Assembly: GCA_937883755.1 (NCBI GenBank)
Contig: CAKZYA010000025.1
Coordinates: forward strand, 62,001 to 126,000
Reading direction: 5' to 3'
DNA length: 64,000 bases
Source: an uncultured Flammeovirgaceae bacterium
GTDB lineage: Bacteria; Bacteroidota; Bacteroidia; Cytophagales; Cyclobacteriaceae
The notes under the pieces were generated by a model. The model had not been told where the DNA came from, ran no database searches, and worked only from the letters and a program-made list of their open reading frames with translations. Shown here piece after piece: positions 8,319 through 17,863 of the stretch. Both the position numbers and the translations under genes were made by a program. Numbering within the stretch: position 1 is the stretch's first letter; each line of letters opens with the position of its first letter.

Positions 8319-9629
8319 ATGTTATCAGGTTTGTTCAAGTCAAAACGGTTCCATTCTGAAGAGCCTTTATTATCATCTATTGAGCCACTCGGGAAAAACC
8401 TCTACCAAAAGAAGAAAACCATTCGGGTAGTAGTGCTGGTAGTATCAGCATTGATTGCTGCGTTATCTATTCTGTATACTAACCAATTAGTAGAAGATCT
8501 GAAAGAACGGGAAAAGAGTTACATCAATCTTTATGCTACGGCGATTGAGAAAACCGCTAATCAGGAAATAGAAGAAGTTACTTATTTATTTAATCAGGTC
8601 GTTACTCCTAATACATCAATTCCAGTTATTCTGACAGACGCTTACGGCAATTACGTGGCTTCTCGGAATCTGCATCTGGAAGAGATTGAAAATGAGGAGA
8701 AGAGACAACGGGTTATCGATCGAGAGCTAGAAAAAATGCGAGATGCCTACCCGCCTATTGAGATTGAGATACGTAACCCTGAAACTCAGACGCTGATGAG
8801 CTACCAGTTTGTGTACTACCGAAATTCATTTTTACTTACGCAACTTCAATATTACCCCTATGTGCAGCTAGGCGTGATCTCAATATTTGCTCTCATTGCG
8901 TACCTGGTCTTTAGTTATTCGCGTACTGCCGAGCAAAACCGGGTGTGGGTAGGAATGGCAAAGGAAACGGCTCATCAGTTGGGAACTCCACTTTCATCGC
9001 TGATGGCTTGGGTAGAGTACTTTCGAGCTGACCCTGAAAACTATGATCCCAGTATTGTGGAGGAAATAGACAAAGATATTAACCGTCTCAATATGGTTAC
9101 CTCGCGTTTTTCCAGTATTGGATCGATGCCTACCTTATCCGAAGCAAACCTCTACCAAATACTAACCAATTCGGTGAGTTATCTCCAGAGCCGTATTTCC
9201 ACCAAAGTACACCTCACTTTAAAATCAGATATTACCAGTATTCCGGTACGGATTAATGCTTCATTATTTGAGTGGGTGATTGAGAATATTTGTAAGAATG
9301 CCGTAGATGCTATGAGTGGAGTAGGTGACCTGACAATTCAGGTAACTCAAAACCACCCCGAACAGGTGATGATTGATATTACTGATACGGGTAAGGGTAT
9401 CCATAAGTCCAAGATTAAGCAAGTGTTTACCCCGGGGTACACTACTAAGAAGCGGGGCTGGGGCTTGGGGCTCTCGTTAGCTCAGCGAATTGTAGAAAAC
9501 TACCATAAAGGAAAAATCTATGTAAAGCATTCAGAAGTTAATGTAGGTACTACTTTTCGCATTGTGCTCCCTACCCATATTGCTGAACCTGACCAACCTA
9601 AGGAAAAAACTACTCAAGTCACGGCTTAG
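8319..9629 (+). CDS. Membrane-bound sensor histidine kinase
   Basis: ATG at 8319 (a GTG at 8313 is in frame and adds two residues). Numbering from the GTG: first transmembrane helix about 37-56, an extracytoplasmic region of about 125 residues, second helix about 184-202. Then the dimerisation helix with phospho-accepting His221 (KETAHQLGTPLSSL), N box with Asn329 (ENICKNAVDAM), G1 DTGKGI (358-363) and G2 RGWGLGLSLA (381-390). The H-box form AHQLGTPLSS is common in Bacteroidota kinases. No response regulator is next to it, so it is an orphan here. What it senses is unknown. Confidence 0.92.
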   Translation: MLSGLFKSKRFHSEEPLLSSIEPLGKNLYQKKKTIRVVVLVVSALIAALSILYTNQLVEDLKEREKSYINLYATAIEKTANQEIEEVTYLFNQVVTPNTSIPVILTDAYGNYVASRNLHLEEIENEEKRQRVIDRELEKMRDAYPPIEIEIRNPETQTLMSYQFVYYRNSFLLTQLQYYPYVQLGVISIFALIAYLVFSYSRTAEQNRVWVGMAKETAHQLGTPLSSLMAWVEYFRADPENYDPSIVEEIDKDINRLNMVTSRFSSIGSMPTLSEANLYQILTNSVSYLQSRISTKVHLTLKSDITSIPVRINASLFEWVIENICKNAVDAMSGVGDLTIQVTQNHPEQVMIDITDTGKGIHKSKIKQVFTPGYTTKKRGWGLGLSLAQRIVENYHKGKIYVKHSEVNVGTTFRIVLPTHIAEPDQPKEKTTQVTA

Positions 9630-9637
9630 TTGGCCAG

Positions 9638-10435
9638 TTAAACCATCACGAACAATAGTATTTGAATGATCAGTATCACTAGCATTAAAATAGCTAGGGT
9701 AAGTTTGCCGTCGAGCGTTTTTACAACGTACTGATACAACACCAGCAGTAAAAACATTACCGGGATGAGCAGGCCAAAAACCTGGTAAATGCCGAAGGCG
9801 AGTTCGTAGCGGGTAGTTTGCCCGTCAGCCGTGAGCAAAGCAGCCTGAGGCTTCTGAAAAATGCGAGTGGCCAAGACGGTAGCCTCATCAAAGAAAGCAT
9901 CCGGTTTAATTAACCCTGTATTGATTTGTAAGCTAAAATCCTCAAAGCGCAAATTATCGTAGCTGTATGTTTGAGTACCGCCGTACCGGGAGTATTCAAA
10001 TACCTTTTCTACTTTGAGCGACTGCTGCTGATGCGCTTTTCGGGGAAGCAAAAAATCAATGGCTAACAATCCGTTAAAGGCCAATATAGCTATGGCGGCT
10101 AGGTTAAAGTACGATAACAGTTGACGGATTAAAGCCTCCCGAGCGGCGGCTTCTTCCCGTTTACGCTGCCGGATTTGCTCCCGGGCTTGCGCTCGCCATC
10201 GCTCCTTTTCCGATACTTCGGGTTCTGTATTTACAACGGTAGTGGAATGTACGAACCGCTCGGGGCTAGTCAGATAATCATAGGCTCTATTGATTTCAAT
10301 AAATTTCTCCTCGGCATCAGCAGCTGGATTACGGTCAGGATGATACTGCTTGGAAAGACGGCGATAGGCGGATTTAATGTCTTTCTCAGTAGCCCCCGGA
10401 GCAAGCTCTAGAATTTCTAAGTAATAGTCACGCAT
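9638..10435 (-). CDS. J-domain protein with C-terminal membrane helices
   Basis: 265 residues. The N-terminal 60 residues are a J domain ([35 protein letters not shown]) with the HPD tripeptide at 32-34, which stimulates DnaK ATPase. A charged linker rich in Arg/Glu/Ala (about 75-105) follows, then a hydrophobic helix (about 111-131) and two more near the C terminus (about 215-236 and 243-264). There is no zinc-finger or substrate-binding domain, so this is not DnaJ itself but a membrane-tethered type III J protein that would recruit DnaK to the membrane. It is convergent with the histidine kinase, 8 bases apart. Confidence 0.88.
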   Translation of the reverse strand: MRDYYLEILELAPGATEKDIKSAYRRLSKQYHPDRNPAADAEEKFIEINRAYDYLTSPERFVHSTTVVNTEPEVSEKERWRAQAREQIRQRKREEAAAREALIRQLLSYFNLAAIAILAFNGLLAIDFLLPRKAHQQQSLKVEKVFEYSRYGGTQTYSYDNLRFEDFSLQINTGLIKPDAFFDEATVLATRIFQKPQAALLTADGQTTRYELAFGIYQVFGLLIPVMFLLLVLYQYVVKTLDGKLTLAILMLVILIIQILLFVMV

Positions 10436-10489
10436 TACCTTATGACCCAGAGAAAATATTCATTTTTGTTGGCGACCCACGCATGGCTA

Positions 10490-10891
10490 TTATCTTGTCC
10501 AGTTCTCTACTTTGAGTCCAGATACTCTTTTAAACTCTTTCTCATTGTTGGTTACGATAGTCAATTCTAGGCTCTTCACATGAGACGCAATTAACATGTC
10601 TAAAGGACCAATCGGAGTTCCTACCCTTTCTAGTTCTGCTCTGATCTTTCCATATTCTATAGCTGCATTTGTATCAAACTCAACAATATCAAGCGGAATT
10701 AAAAATTGATTTAATGCAATTTGGTTCTTTTCAGATTGAGCACTTTTCTTCGCTCCAAAGGCTAATTCAGCTAAAGTTATAGATGAGATGCCGACGCTAC
10801 CCAAAGGTAAGTCTTTGAATTTGTCGAAAACCTGTATAGGCTTTTTCTTAATAATATAGATGCAAATATTTGTATCCAGGATGTATTTCAT
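10490..10891 (-). CDS. vapC: VapC-family PIN-domain ribonuclease toxin
   Basis: 133 residues, the normal length for a PIN toxin. Acidic metal-binding residues are at Asp6 (YILDTNICIY), Glu42 (TLAELAFGA) and Asp98 (GPLDMLIASH), and the C-terminal TNNEKEF takes the place of the fourth acid site. PIN toxins are Mg-dependent endoribonucleases that often cut tRNA or rRNA. The start overlaps the stop of the antitoxin gene by one base (TGATG), as expected for a coupled toxin-antitoxin pair. All catalytic residues are intact, so it is probably active. Confidence 0.9.
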   Translation of the reverse strand: MKYILDTNICIYIIKKKPIQVFDKFKDLPLGSVGISSITLAELAFGAKKSAQSEKNQIALNQFLIPLDIVEFDTNAAIEYGKIRAELERVGTPIGPLDMLIASHVKSLELTIVTNNEKEFKRVSGLKVENWTR

Positions 10892-11127
10892 CAGTCAAAT
10901 GATTCTCTGACCTGATTGGCGGGTTGTTCTCGGTCACTCATAAAATCCTGACTAAACTCATCAACGCTATCAATTAAATTTTGCCACGGGTTATGAAATG
11001 GAATAATATATAAGGCATTCCCTACTTTTTTTAGATAAACTTTATCATCGTCAATCTTGAAATTATCGGGAATTTTAATGGATTGAAATCCTGAAATATC
11101 TTGTATATCTATTGCCTCGAATGCCAT
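10891..11127 (-). CDS. vapB: VapB-family antitoxin
   Basis: 78 residues. The N-terminal half (QSIKIPDNFKIDDDKVYLKKVGNALYIIP) has the swapped-hairpin AbrB/MazE-like pattern used for operator DNA binding. The C-terminal half, with NPWQNLIDSVDEFSQDFM, is the acidic helical segment that wraps the PIN toxin. It precedes and overlaps the toxin gene by one base. By analogy with other pairs the complex would repress its own promoter upstream of 11127; no clear operator palindrome was picked out by eye. Confidence 0.85.
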   Translation of the reverse strand: MAFEAIDIQDISGFQSIKIPDNFKIDDDKVYLKKVGNALYIIPFHNPWQNLIDSVDEFSQDFMSDREQPANQVRESFD

Positions 11128-11239
11128 GATTAATTCTTTATGTGAAATTACGATTTTTTCTCGCAGTTATTTCTTTCTGATTCCGAAGTTGAGTATGAGA
11201 TGTATCTGTAGTAATGTTGACTGCTTCTATTCCATTACA

Positions 11240-11461
11240 TCAGGAAATCGCTCTGCCTAATGCACTAATCCCTTTAATATTGTATTCTGTTCCCTCTTGA
11301 TACCCCTCTCTTTCAGCCAAATAAGCTATTGTCTTTTGATCTGAAGGAATCTCTCCATTTTTTATTCTGCACCGGATGAATTTAGGCACTTCATCTTTAT
11401 CTCTTTCCTTTACAATTACTCGAATAATCCAGTCCCCATCAGGCAATTTGAATTTACTCAT
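11240..11461 (-). CDS. Small hypothetical protein next to VapBC
   Basis: 73 residues, soluble and charged (FKLPDGDWIIRVIVKERDKDEVPKFIRCRIKNGEIPSDQ...), with a compact alternating beta pattern. Family not recognised. It lies 112 bases upstream of the antitoxin gene on the same strand. The AT-rich local composition is shared with VapBC, so it may belong to the same acquired islet. It could also be a remnant of a larger gene. Moderate confidence that it is translated. Confidence 0.5.
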   Translation of the reverse strand: MSKFKLPDGDWIIRVIVKERDKDEVPKFIRCRIKNGEIPSDQKTIAYLAEREGYQEGTEYNIKGISALGRAIS

Positions 11462-11551
11462 AGTGTTTTATTGTAATACTATATAAGAAAATTCTAACAA
11501 CCAAATAATTGTATCAATGCCTATTCATCGCATACTTAACCCTAGTACAAG

Positions 11552-12406
11552 CTACTGCTCTACCACATGGACTATATGGTCGGTTTGGTTGATTACTCCG
11601 GGGCGGATGTGACCTTTAAGGGGGCTGCAATCGCGGTAGTCGAGGCCATCGGCGATTTTAATGTGGTGCTCATCAGCCATGCGGTTGTTAGTAGGGTCAA
11701 AGCCTACCCAGCCTATGTTTGGGACGAATGCTTCTAGCCAGGCGTGGGTTTGTGCCGACCCTATCATAGCCTGCTCTTCATTCTGATTGAGATAGCCCGA
11801 AACGTAACGACAGGGTAATTCCTGCTGACGTAAGATACCCAGCATCAGGTGAGCGTAATCTTGGCAAACACCGCGCGGGTTGGCTAGTACCTCGGTAGCC
11901 GGAGTGGTGAAGGTAGTCACTCCGGACTGGTACTCCATCATTCCGTAAATAGATTGATTGAGATAATTGATGTAGCTAAATAGTGGCTGGTCTTTTCGGT
12001 ACAGCAGCGTTTCAGGAATTTGCCCTTCCGGCAATCGAGTAAGGTCAGTAGGCATAATATGCAGGTAGTGGTCTACCAGAAAGTCTTCTGATTGTAGTAC
12101 CTGCTGCTCTTCTTCCTGAGACAAACTCTCTTCCACCGAAGGCAGAATGTTTTCTTGTTTTTCTACCAAACAGGCAGCCGTAAAACCTAAGTAAGTAAAA
12201 GGTTCATCAACCCGGAAACAGAGGATATCGTACCCAAAGGGGTTCTTCGCCCGAAAGACGGGGCGATTCAAAGAGTTAGTGACCTCCACTTCTTTGATGG
12301 CTTGGGTGGAATTTTCGCAGGGCAGTACCAAGAACTCAAATAAAGCTTCTTGTACCACGTGTTGGTAAGAGTTTCCGGCTTCGTAGCGGATACGGTACGT
12401 GACCAT
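11552..12406 (-). CDS. Transglutaminase-like cysteine peptidase-fold protein (alpha-E/ATP-grasp operon)
   Basis: 284 residues: an N-terminal beta domain (about 1-80, the bacterial transglutaminase-like N region), then the transglutaminase core with the triad Cys181 (ANPRGVCQDYAHL), His221 (SAQTHAWLEAF) and Asp237 (GWVGFDPTNN). All three residues are intact. There is no signal peptide, so it is cytoplasmic. It is third in an operon after the ATP-grasp and alpha-E genes, with only 2 bases before its start. From comparative genomics this trio is thought to make and process a peptide or amide tag; the actual product is unknown. Confidence 0.88.
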   Translation of the reverse strand: MVTYRIRYEAGNSYQHVVQEALFEFLVLPCENSTQAIKEVEVTNSLNRPVFRAKNPFGYDILCFRVDEPFTYLGFTAACLVEKQENILPSVEESLSQEEEQQVLQSEDFLVDHYLHIMPTDLTRLPEGQIPETLLYRKDQPLFSYINYLNQSIYGMMEYQSGVTTFTTPATEVLANPRGVCQDYAHLMLGILRQQELPCRYVSGYLNQNEEQAMIGSAQTHAWLEAFVPNIGWVGFDPTNNRMADEHHIKIADGLDYRDCSPLKGHIRPGVINQTDHIVHVVEQ

Positions 12407-12408
12407 TC

Positions 12409-13359
12409 TTAAAAAGTAAAATACTGACGTTCCAATTCTGATCCTATGGCGTAAAGTTCTTGGTGTAGTGTAGGTAGAAAGGTGGTATCCTGCTCCATAA
12501 TCTCGGGCACAGTCATATATTGAATGTGAGCAGTAAGTTTACCAATCTTAAATTCTACGGAACCAGGGTCAGCAGGTTTATCATCGCTAATGATTTTTAC
12601 GTGATTCCTTAACTTTTCTAAGTTATACAGAATTGATTTAGGGAATTTTCGATTCAGGATAAGAAAGTCAGTTACCAGTTCGCGGGTAGGACGGGTTCCG
12701 TAGTAGTAGTTTCGGCTCATATCTAGTCCTCCCGCACTCCGTAGCAGCGTAGACCAGTGATAATTATCGATAGCGGGGTTACGCTTTTCATTGGGTACGT
12801 TCTTAATATCCTCTAGTTTTACCAACAATATCTGTATCATCTGCATCGTCCGTTCCAGATGCATTCCGGTGTAAATTAACGACCATTCGTAGTTTCGTAG
12901 CAAGGTGTTATCTATCACTCCTTTTAGAATACTGGTACTGTCAAGGCAATGCTTGCAAAAATCGTAAGGGCCTTTTTTAGATAGCTCATCAGTTGAAAAC
13001 GAGCGGGTAGTATGGAAAAACCGATTAGTCGCCTCCCACACATCCAATGAAATACTGCTGCGAACGGCTTTGGTATTATCCCGAAGTAGTTCTACGTAAT
13101 TTCGGATAGAATAAGGGTATTGTTCGTCAACGGTTAAAAAGGTAATCACTTCATGGTCAGCTAGCGACGATTGGCGTTCTCGAAAATCATCGGCGGCTTG
13201 CGCCATCCGCAGCAACGACTCTAGTACCATTCGCTTACTTAGCGAGGGAGGAATATCGGAAGATGATAGGTACTGAGCCGAAACGTAGCGAGCCAGTTGC
13301 CCAATACGTTCAGCATAACGCCCCATCCAATAAAGATTATTTGCCGTTCGGGAAAGCAT
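12409..13359 (-). CDS. Alpha-E domain protein (DUF403)
   Basis: 316 residues, all helical by composition. The N terminus MLSRTANNLYWMGRYAERIGQLARYV is the signature of the alpha-E family; YYYGTRPTRELVTDFLILNRKFPKSILYNLEKL in the C-terminal half is also typical. These proteins always accompany circularly permuted ATP-grasp enzymes and transglutaminase-like proteins, as here, and are presumed to be a partner or scaffold in amide-bond formation. No catalytic role has been shown. Middle gene of the three-gene operon; 45 bases separate it from the upstream ATP-grasp gene. Confidence 0.92.
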   Translation of the reverse strand: MLSRTANNLYWMGRYAERIGQLARYVSAQYLSSSDIPPSLSKRMVLESLLRMAQAADDFRERQSSLADHEVITFLTVDEQYPYSIRNYVELLRDNTKAVRSSISLDVWEATNRFFHTTRSFSTDELSKKGPYDFCKHCLDSTSILKGVIDNTLLRNYEWSLIYTGMHLERTMQMIQILLVKLEDIKNVPNEKRNPAIDNYHWSTLLRSAGGLDMSRNYYYGTRPTRELVTDFLILNRKFPKSILYNLEKLRNHVKIISDDKPADPGSVEFKIGKLTAHIQYMTVPEIMEQDTTFLPTLHQELYAIGSELERQYFTF

Positions 13360-13404
13360 TATGTTGTAGTGTTAAAGTACATAGTGTTATAGTGCCAGGA
13401 CTGC

Positions 13405-14883
13405 TCACTCTTCTTCTTGCAATACCCAAGTATCTTTTGACCCTCCTCCTTGCGATGAGTTCACTACCAAATTACCCCGCCGTAAGGCCACCCGGGTAAG
13501 CCCACCTTGGCAGACGTATTCCATCTCGTGTCCGGTGAGGGCAAACGTGCGTAAATCAATATGGCGAGGCTCAAACTGCTGCTCATCCTCAATATACGTA
13601 GTGTGTACTGACAGTGCCATCGTAGGTTGCCCAATGTATTTACGGCGATTACTCTTCAGCACTTCTTTGAAATTAGCTAGCTCCTGACGCGAGGCGCGGT
13701 TGCCAATAAATACTCCGTATCCGCCCGACTCATCTACTGGCTTCACAACCAATTCCTGCAAGTGCTCTAACACGTACTGAAAGTCATCATCTTTCTCACA
13801 GCGATAGGTGTGTACATTTTTAAGCAAAGGCTCTTCACTGAGGTAGTAGCGAATAATATCGGGAACGTAGGTGTATACCGCTTTATCGTCGGCTACGCCA
13901 GTACCTGGTGCATTAGCTAAAGTTACATTTCCTTCCCGGAAGGCATGAACGATACCGGGTACGCCTAGCACTGAATCAGACCGAAAGACCAACGGATCAA
14001 TAAAATCATCGTCAATTCGGCGGTATACTACGTCTACCTTCTTGGGGCCGTGCATAGTTTTCATGTAGACGAAGTTATTGTCTACGTACAAATCTTGTGG
14101 TTCCACTAACTGTACTCCCATTTGCAAGGCTAAGAAGGAATGCTCATAATATGCCGAATTGAACACCCCGGGAGTGAGCAATACACAAACCGGTTGGTCA
14201 GCACCGGGGGGCGACACGCTTTTGAGCACATCCAGTAATGCCTCGGGGTAGTTGACTACGGGCTGTACCTGGCTATTAAAGAAAAGCTTAGGAAGAATGC
14301 GTTTGGTCGCCATTCGGTTAGAGAGTACGTAGCTGACACCTGAGGGACAGCGGAGGTTATCCTCCAACACGTAAAAATCTCCGTCTTTGTGACGAATCAC
14401 ATCTGTACCCGAGATATGTACATAAATCCCACCGTAAGGCTTGAAGCCCATCATGGCCTTGCAGTAATTCTTACAGGAGAATATGAGTTCTTTGGGTACT
14501 ACTTGGTCTTTCAGTATCTTCTTTTCATTGTAAATGTCTGTTAAGAACATATTGAGTGCCCGATTGCGCTGGATTAAACCATTCTCCATTGTTTTCCATT
14601 CCTGAGCCGAGATGATACGAGGTAGTAAGTCGAAGGGGAAGATACGCTCTACACCCTGAGAAGAGTCGGAGTATACGTTAAACGTAATACCCTGATCAAA
14701 GGAAGATTTCTTAGCGTAGTCGTATAGATCACGAAAGTCTGATAGGGGCAAGCGAGAGAAATGCTCATAGATGCCCCGGTAGTGGCGACGGACACTACCA
14801 TCGTGGTCAAACACTTCATCCAGAAAATCCCGATTTTGCGGGTAATTATCAAACAAGGTAGTTAGGTTAGGTACATTATTCAT
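13405..14883 (-). CDS. Circularly permuted type 2 ATP-grasp protein (DUF404/DUF407)
   Basis: 492 residues, full length. Recognised by FDLLPRIISAQEWKTMENGLIQRNRALNMFLTDIYN near residues 80-115, the YGGIYVHISGTDVIRHKDGDFYVLEDNLRCPSGVSYVLSNR block (metal and ATP site), and DESGGYGVFIG in the C-terminal third. The permuted ATP-grasp fold activates a carboxylate with ATP and joins it to an amine, so it is the probable ligase of this operon. First gene of the trio on the minus strand; the promoter should lie in the 225-base gap upstream of 14883. No adjacent proteasome-like (Anbu) gene was seen, though that is a frequent companion. Confidence 0.92.
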   Translation of the reverse strand: MNNVPNLTTLFDNYPQNRDFLDEVFDHDGSVRRHYRGIYEHFSRLPLSDFRDLYDYAKKSSFDQGITFNVYSDSSQGVERIFPFDLLPRIISAQEWKTMENGLIQRNRALNMFLTDIYNEKKILKDQVVPKELIFSCKNYCKAMMGFKPYGGIYVHISGTDVIRHKDGDFYVLEDNLRCPSGVSYVLSNRMATKRILPKLFFNSQVQPVVNYPEALLDVLKSVSPPGADQPVCVLLTPGVFNSAYYEHSFLALQMGVQLVEPQDLYVDNNFVYMKTMHGPKKVDVVYRRIDDDFIDPLVFRSDSVLGVPGIVHAFREGNVTLANAPGTGVADDKAVYTYVPDIIRYYLSEEPLLKNVHTYRCEKDDDFQYVLEHLQELVVKPVDESGGYGVFIGNRASRQELANFKEVLKSNRRKYIGQPTMALSVHTTYIEDEQQFEPRHIDLRTFALTGHEMEYVCQGGLTRVALRRGNLVVNSSQGGGSKDTWVLQEEE

Positions 14884-15108
14884 CAGAAACCCAAATTACG
14901 AACAATTCGGTAAAGTAAGAAAAAGCCTACACTCACAAAATACTGTACGGCTATTTTCTTAATAGGCCATAAAATTTAGTGTTAAAACTGGCCTTATTAG
15001 CTATTTGTTAGGAATTACAACCATAGCTCTCAGAGCATCGTACTTGATGCCCTGAAAGTAGTGCGGTTGGACTGGATATGAATAAGATGGGCTTAAGAAG
15101 CTGTAATA

Positions 15109-17538
15109 CTACTCACTCTGTAAGCTCTTTACCGGGCTCAGGTTGGCTACTCTTAAGGTTTGGGCTACTACGGTGATGCCCGATAGTAGTAAGACAACGC
15201 CTCCAGCAAGTATGTAGACCCAAACGCTAATTTCTATTTGGTAGGCAAAGTTTTGCAGCCACTGATTCATCACCCAGCCAGCCAGAGGAAGAGACAGCAA
15301 TAGAGCGATTAGTACTAGTAAGGTGAAGTCGCGAGATAATAGTTTTACTACTTCAGTTACTGAGGCACCCAGCACTTTGCGAATGCCTACTTCCTTGGTG
15401 CGCTGCACGGTGATATGCTGAACCAAGCCGAATAAGCCAATGCAGGCAATAATAATTGTGATAAACGAAAAGATACCGAATATACGGCTCATTTGGACTT
15501 CAGCCTGATAGTTGGCTTGCAACGAGTCATCCAAAAAGTAAAAACTGAAGTCAAACTGCTGGTCAAACGTCTCCCAAACTTGCTGAATGCTGGCAAGCGT
15601 AGCTGATACATTCTCGGAGGGCTGAAGTTTAATCAATACATGGTTAGCTCCCTGCGGTGCCAATTGAAAAATCATGGGACGGATAGGCTCGTGTAGGGTA
15701 CGATAATGAAAATCTTCCACCACCCCAATCACTGTACCGTGGAGAACACCCTCATTTTGTCGCCATACTAATTCTTGACCAATTGGGTCAGTTAGGTTTA
15801 GTGCCTGAGCCGCCGAGGCATTAATGATGAAGCTTTGCAATGAATCAGTGGCGTACTGCCGGGAAAAGCTCCGTCCGGCTTGAAACGGAATATTGAGTAC
15901 GGAGAAAAAATCCATCGCTACGTAGCACTCCGAAGCATCTGCCCATTGTTGGTCATCGTCGGCTCGCCAAATAGAATGCTGATTAAAATTTTGCCCTGGC
16001 AGATTAGAAGCAGCGGTAACCGAGGTGATTGATTCTAATTGGGCTAGCTCAGAAGTCAGCGTTTCTACCTTATTTCGCAGTTCTTCATTATTCAACGGCA
16101 CTACCAGCACTTGCTCTTGGTCAAACCCCAAATTCTTTTGGCTTAAATAGTTTAGCTGATTGAAAATGATAACACTACCGAGAATGAGTGCCGTAGCAAT
16201 ACCAAACTGAAATATCACTAAGCCTTTGTGTGTCCAGTTACCTTCTAGTTTGCTTTGGAATCGGCCTCGCAACATAGTGATGGGTTTGAAGGTCGAAAGG
16301 TATAGCGCCGGATATAGTCCTGACAGGATACCCCCTACAATTACTGCCAAGATAAGCCCAGTGAGTGATTGATAAGAAAAAATATCGGCTAAAGTGAATT
16401 GCTGCCCGGCAACTTGGTTGAAGTAGGGTAGTATCCACTGAAGGGTAAATAGTGCCACTAGCATACCAATGAAGCTGATGAACAAGGCTTCGCAGAGAAA
16501 CTGTCCGGATAGATGATGGCGTAGTGCCCCCAATGTTTTACGGATACCCATTTCTTTGGCACGCTCTAGCGAACGGGCGGTAGAAAGATTGATGAAGTTG
16601 ACGTAGGCAATTAGCAGAATAAACAGTGCTGCGGTGGTTAGCAGATAGATATATGAAATATGGCCATTTGGCTCTAGCTCCCAGCGTAGGTGGGAGTGCA
16701 GATGAATGTCAGTGATAGGTTGCAATCGAAAGCCAATCTGTCCGCTTTGTAAAAGCTGAACCACTTCATCAGATGCCTCAATAAACTTATTACTAATCAT
16801 CCAGTCGGCTATTTTTGCTTCTAGCGCATCCGCATTAGCTTGCTCATTGAGCTTTAGATAATTGTAGTGCCCGAAATCTTCCCACAAAAAGAAAGTATCG
16901 TCGGGATCAAGAGCCTTGAGGGTAACGTAAGACAATAGAAAATCGAAGTGGAAATGAGCGTTAGTGGGTACGTCTTCCATCACGCCCACTACTTCTACCA
17001 GAGAGCTTTCTTCATTCACCTGTAAAAATTGCCCTATCGCACTTTCGTTGCCAAAGTAACGTTCGGCAGCTGATTGGGTAAGTATAACGCCTCCGGGCTG
17101 GGCTAAGGAGGTCTTCGGGTTCCCTTGTAATAACTGAAAATCAAATACGTCAAAGAAGGTGCTATCAACCGCTAGCACATTCTTTTCGGTATAGCGAATA
17201 CCCTTTTCCGGGTGTTTGAACGAAAAAGTGCGACGGGTCAGTCCTTCTTTCCAGAGAGGGGTAAGGCTAACGGCACTTTCTACTTCCGGAAAATCTCGTA
17301 CCATAGCCTGCGCCATAGGGTGGGGGGTGCGCGTCTGCGGGTTATCCGAAAACCAGGTGATGCGGTACAACTGGTCAGCATTTGAGTGAAAGCGGTCGTA
17401 ACTCAGTTCAAATTGCAGATAGTGCCCAATGAGCAAGCAAGCCCCAATCCCCAACGACAAGCCAGTGATATTAATAAACGAAATCAGCCGATTCTTACGG
17501 AAGTTGCGAAAGGCGATCAGAAAGTAGTTGCGGAGCAT
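15109..17538 (-). CDS. FtsX/MacB-type ABC transporter permease
   Basis: 809 residues with the duplicated layout of Bacteroidota MacB-like permeases: helix about 21-41, periplasmic MacB_PCD domain (about 45-245), three helices with the FtsX motif RALERAKEMGIRKTLGA... (near 320-345), a second helix and periplasmic domain, and a repeated QRTKEVGIRKVLGAS with terminal helices. Proteins of this type use a separate ATPase to drive mechanotransmission, lipoprotein release or export of peptides and antibiotics. No ATPase gene is adjacent, so it must pair with one elsewhere. It is a clear paralogue of the gene at 59823-62246 (shared MLRNYF start and domain order). Confidence 0.9.
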   Translation of the reverse strand: MLRNYFLIAFRNFRKNRLISFINITGLSLGIGACLLIGHYLQFELSYDRFHSNADQLYRITWFSDNPQTRTPHPMAQAMVRDFPEVESAVSLTPLWKEGLTRRTFSFKHPEKGIRYTEKNVLAVDSTFFDVFDFQLLQGNPKTSLAQPGGVILTQSAAERYFGNESAIGQFLQVNEESSLVEVVGVMEDVPTNAHFHFDFLLSYVTLKALDPDDTFFLWEDFGHYNYLKLNEQANADALEAKIADWMISNKFIEASDEVVQLLQSGQIGFRLQPITDIHLHSHLRWELEPNGHISYIYLLTTAALFILLIAYVNFINLSTARSLERAKEMGIRKTLGALRHHLSGQFLCEALFISFIGMLVALFTLQWILPYFNQVAGQQFTLADIFSYQSLTGLILAVIVGGILSGLYPALYLSTFKPITMLRGRFQSKLEGNWTHKGLVIFQFGIATALILGSVIIFNQLNYLSQKNLGFDQEQVLVVPLNNEELRNKVETLTSELAQLESITSVTAASNLPGQNFNQHSIWRADDDQQWADASECYVAMDFFSVLNIPFQAGRSFSRQYATDSLQSFIINASAAQALNLTDPIGQELVWRQNEGVLHGTVIGVVEDFHYRTLHEPIRPMIFQLAPQGANHVLIKLQPSENVSATLASIQQVWETFDQQFDFSFYFLDDSLQANYQAEVQMSRIFGIFSFITIIIACIGLFGLVQHITVQRTKEVGIRKVLGASVTEVVKLLSRDFTLLVLIALLLSLPLAGWVMNQWLQNFAYQIEISVWVYILAGGVVLLLSGITVVAQTLRVANLSPVKSLQSE

Positions 17539-17863
17539 AAGCAGTTATAGTAAAGCGGTTATGAAGCGAGAGTCAATTTACATGCCATGCTACTAATAAA
17601 GTTATACTGCTCAATTCGTGCTGTCTGATCATCAAGAAGTGTCCAGATACGAGCATAAATGTTCAAAAGCGCACAGTGCCTGCATAATCGATCTGCCTAC
17701 GGCATAGAGAAACTACACTAGATTTAGGCAAGGTCGCTAACAGTGTCAGAAAGCTTGTCTAATGCCAAGCAAGTTTATTTGTCACAAAGTAATGTATCTG
17801 AAAATTTAATAGGTTTACATACGGTTGTATTAACGAAAATAGCTGATGAACGTAGATTAGAAT
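17539..17863. other. Intergenic gap, 325 bases
   Basis: Gap between the divergent permease gene and the small membrane-protein gene. No tRNA, reading frame of note, strong hairpin or repeat was seen. It must hold both promoters, but no clear TTG/TAnnTTTG pair was picked out. Confidence 0.6.

Noticed and set aside
17539-17863. tRNA or structured RNA in the gap
   Set aside because: No cloverleaf-compatible arms, T-loop consensus or strong hairpin was found by eye.
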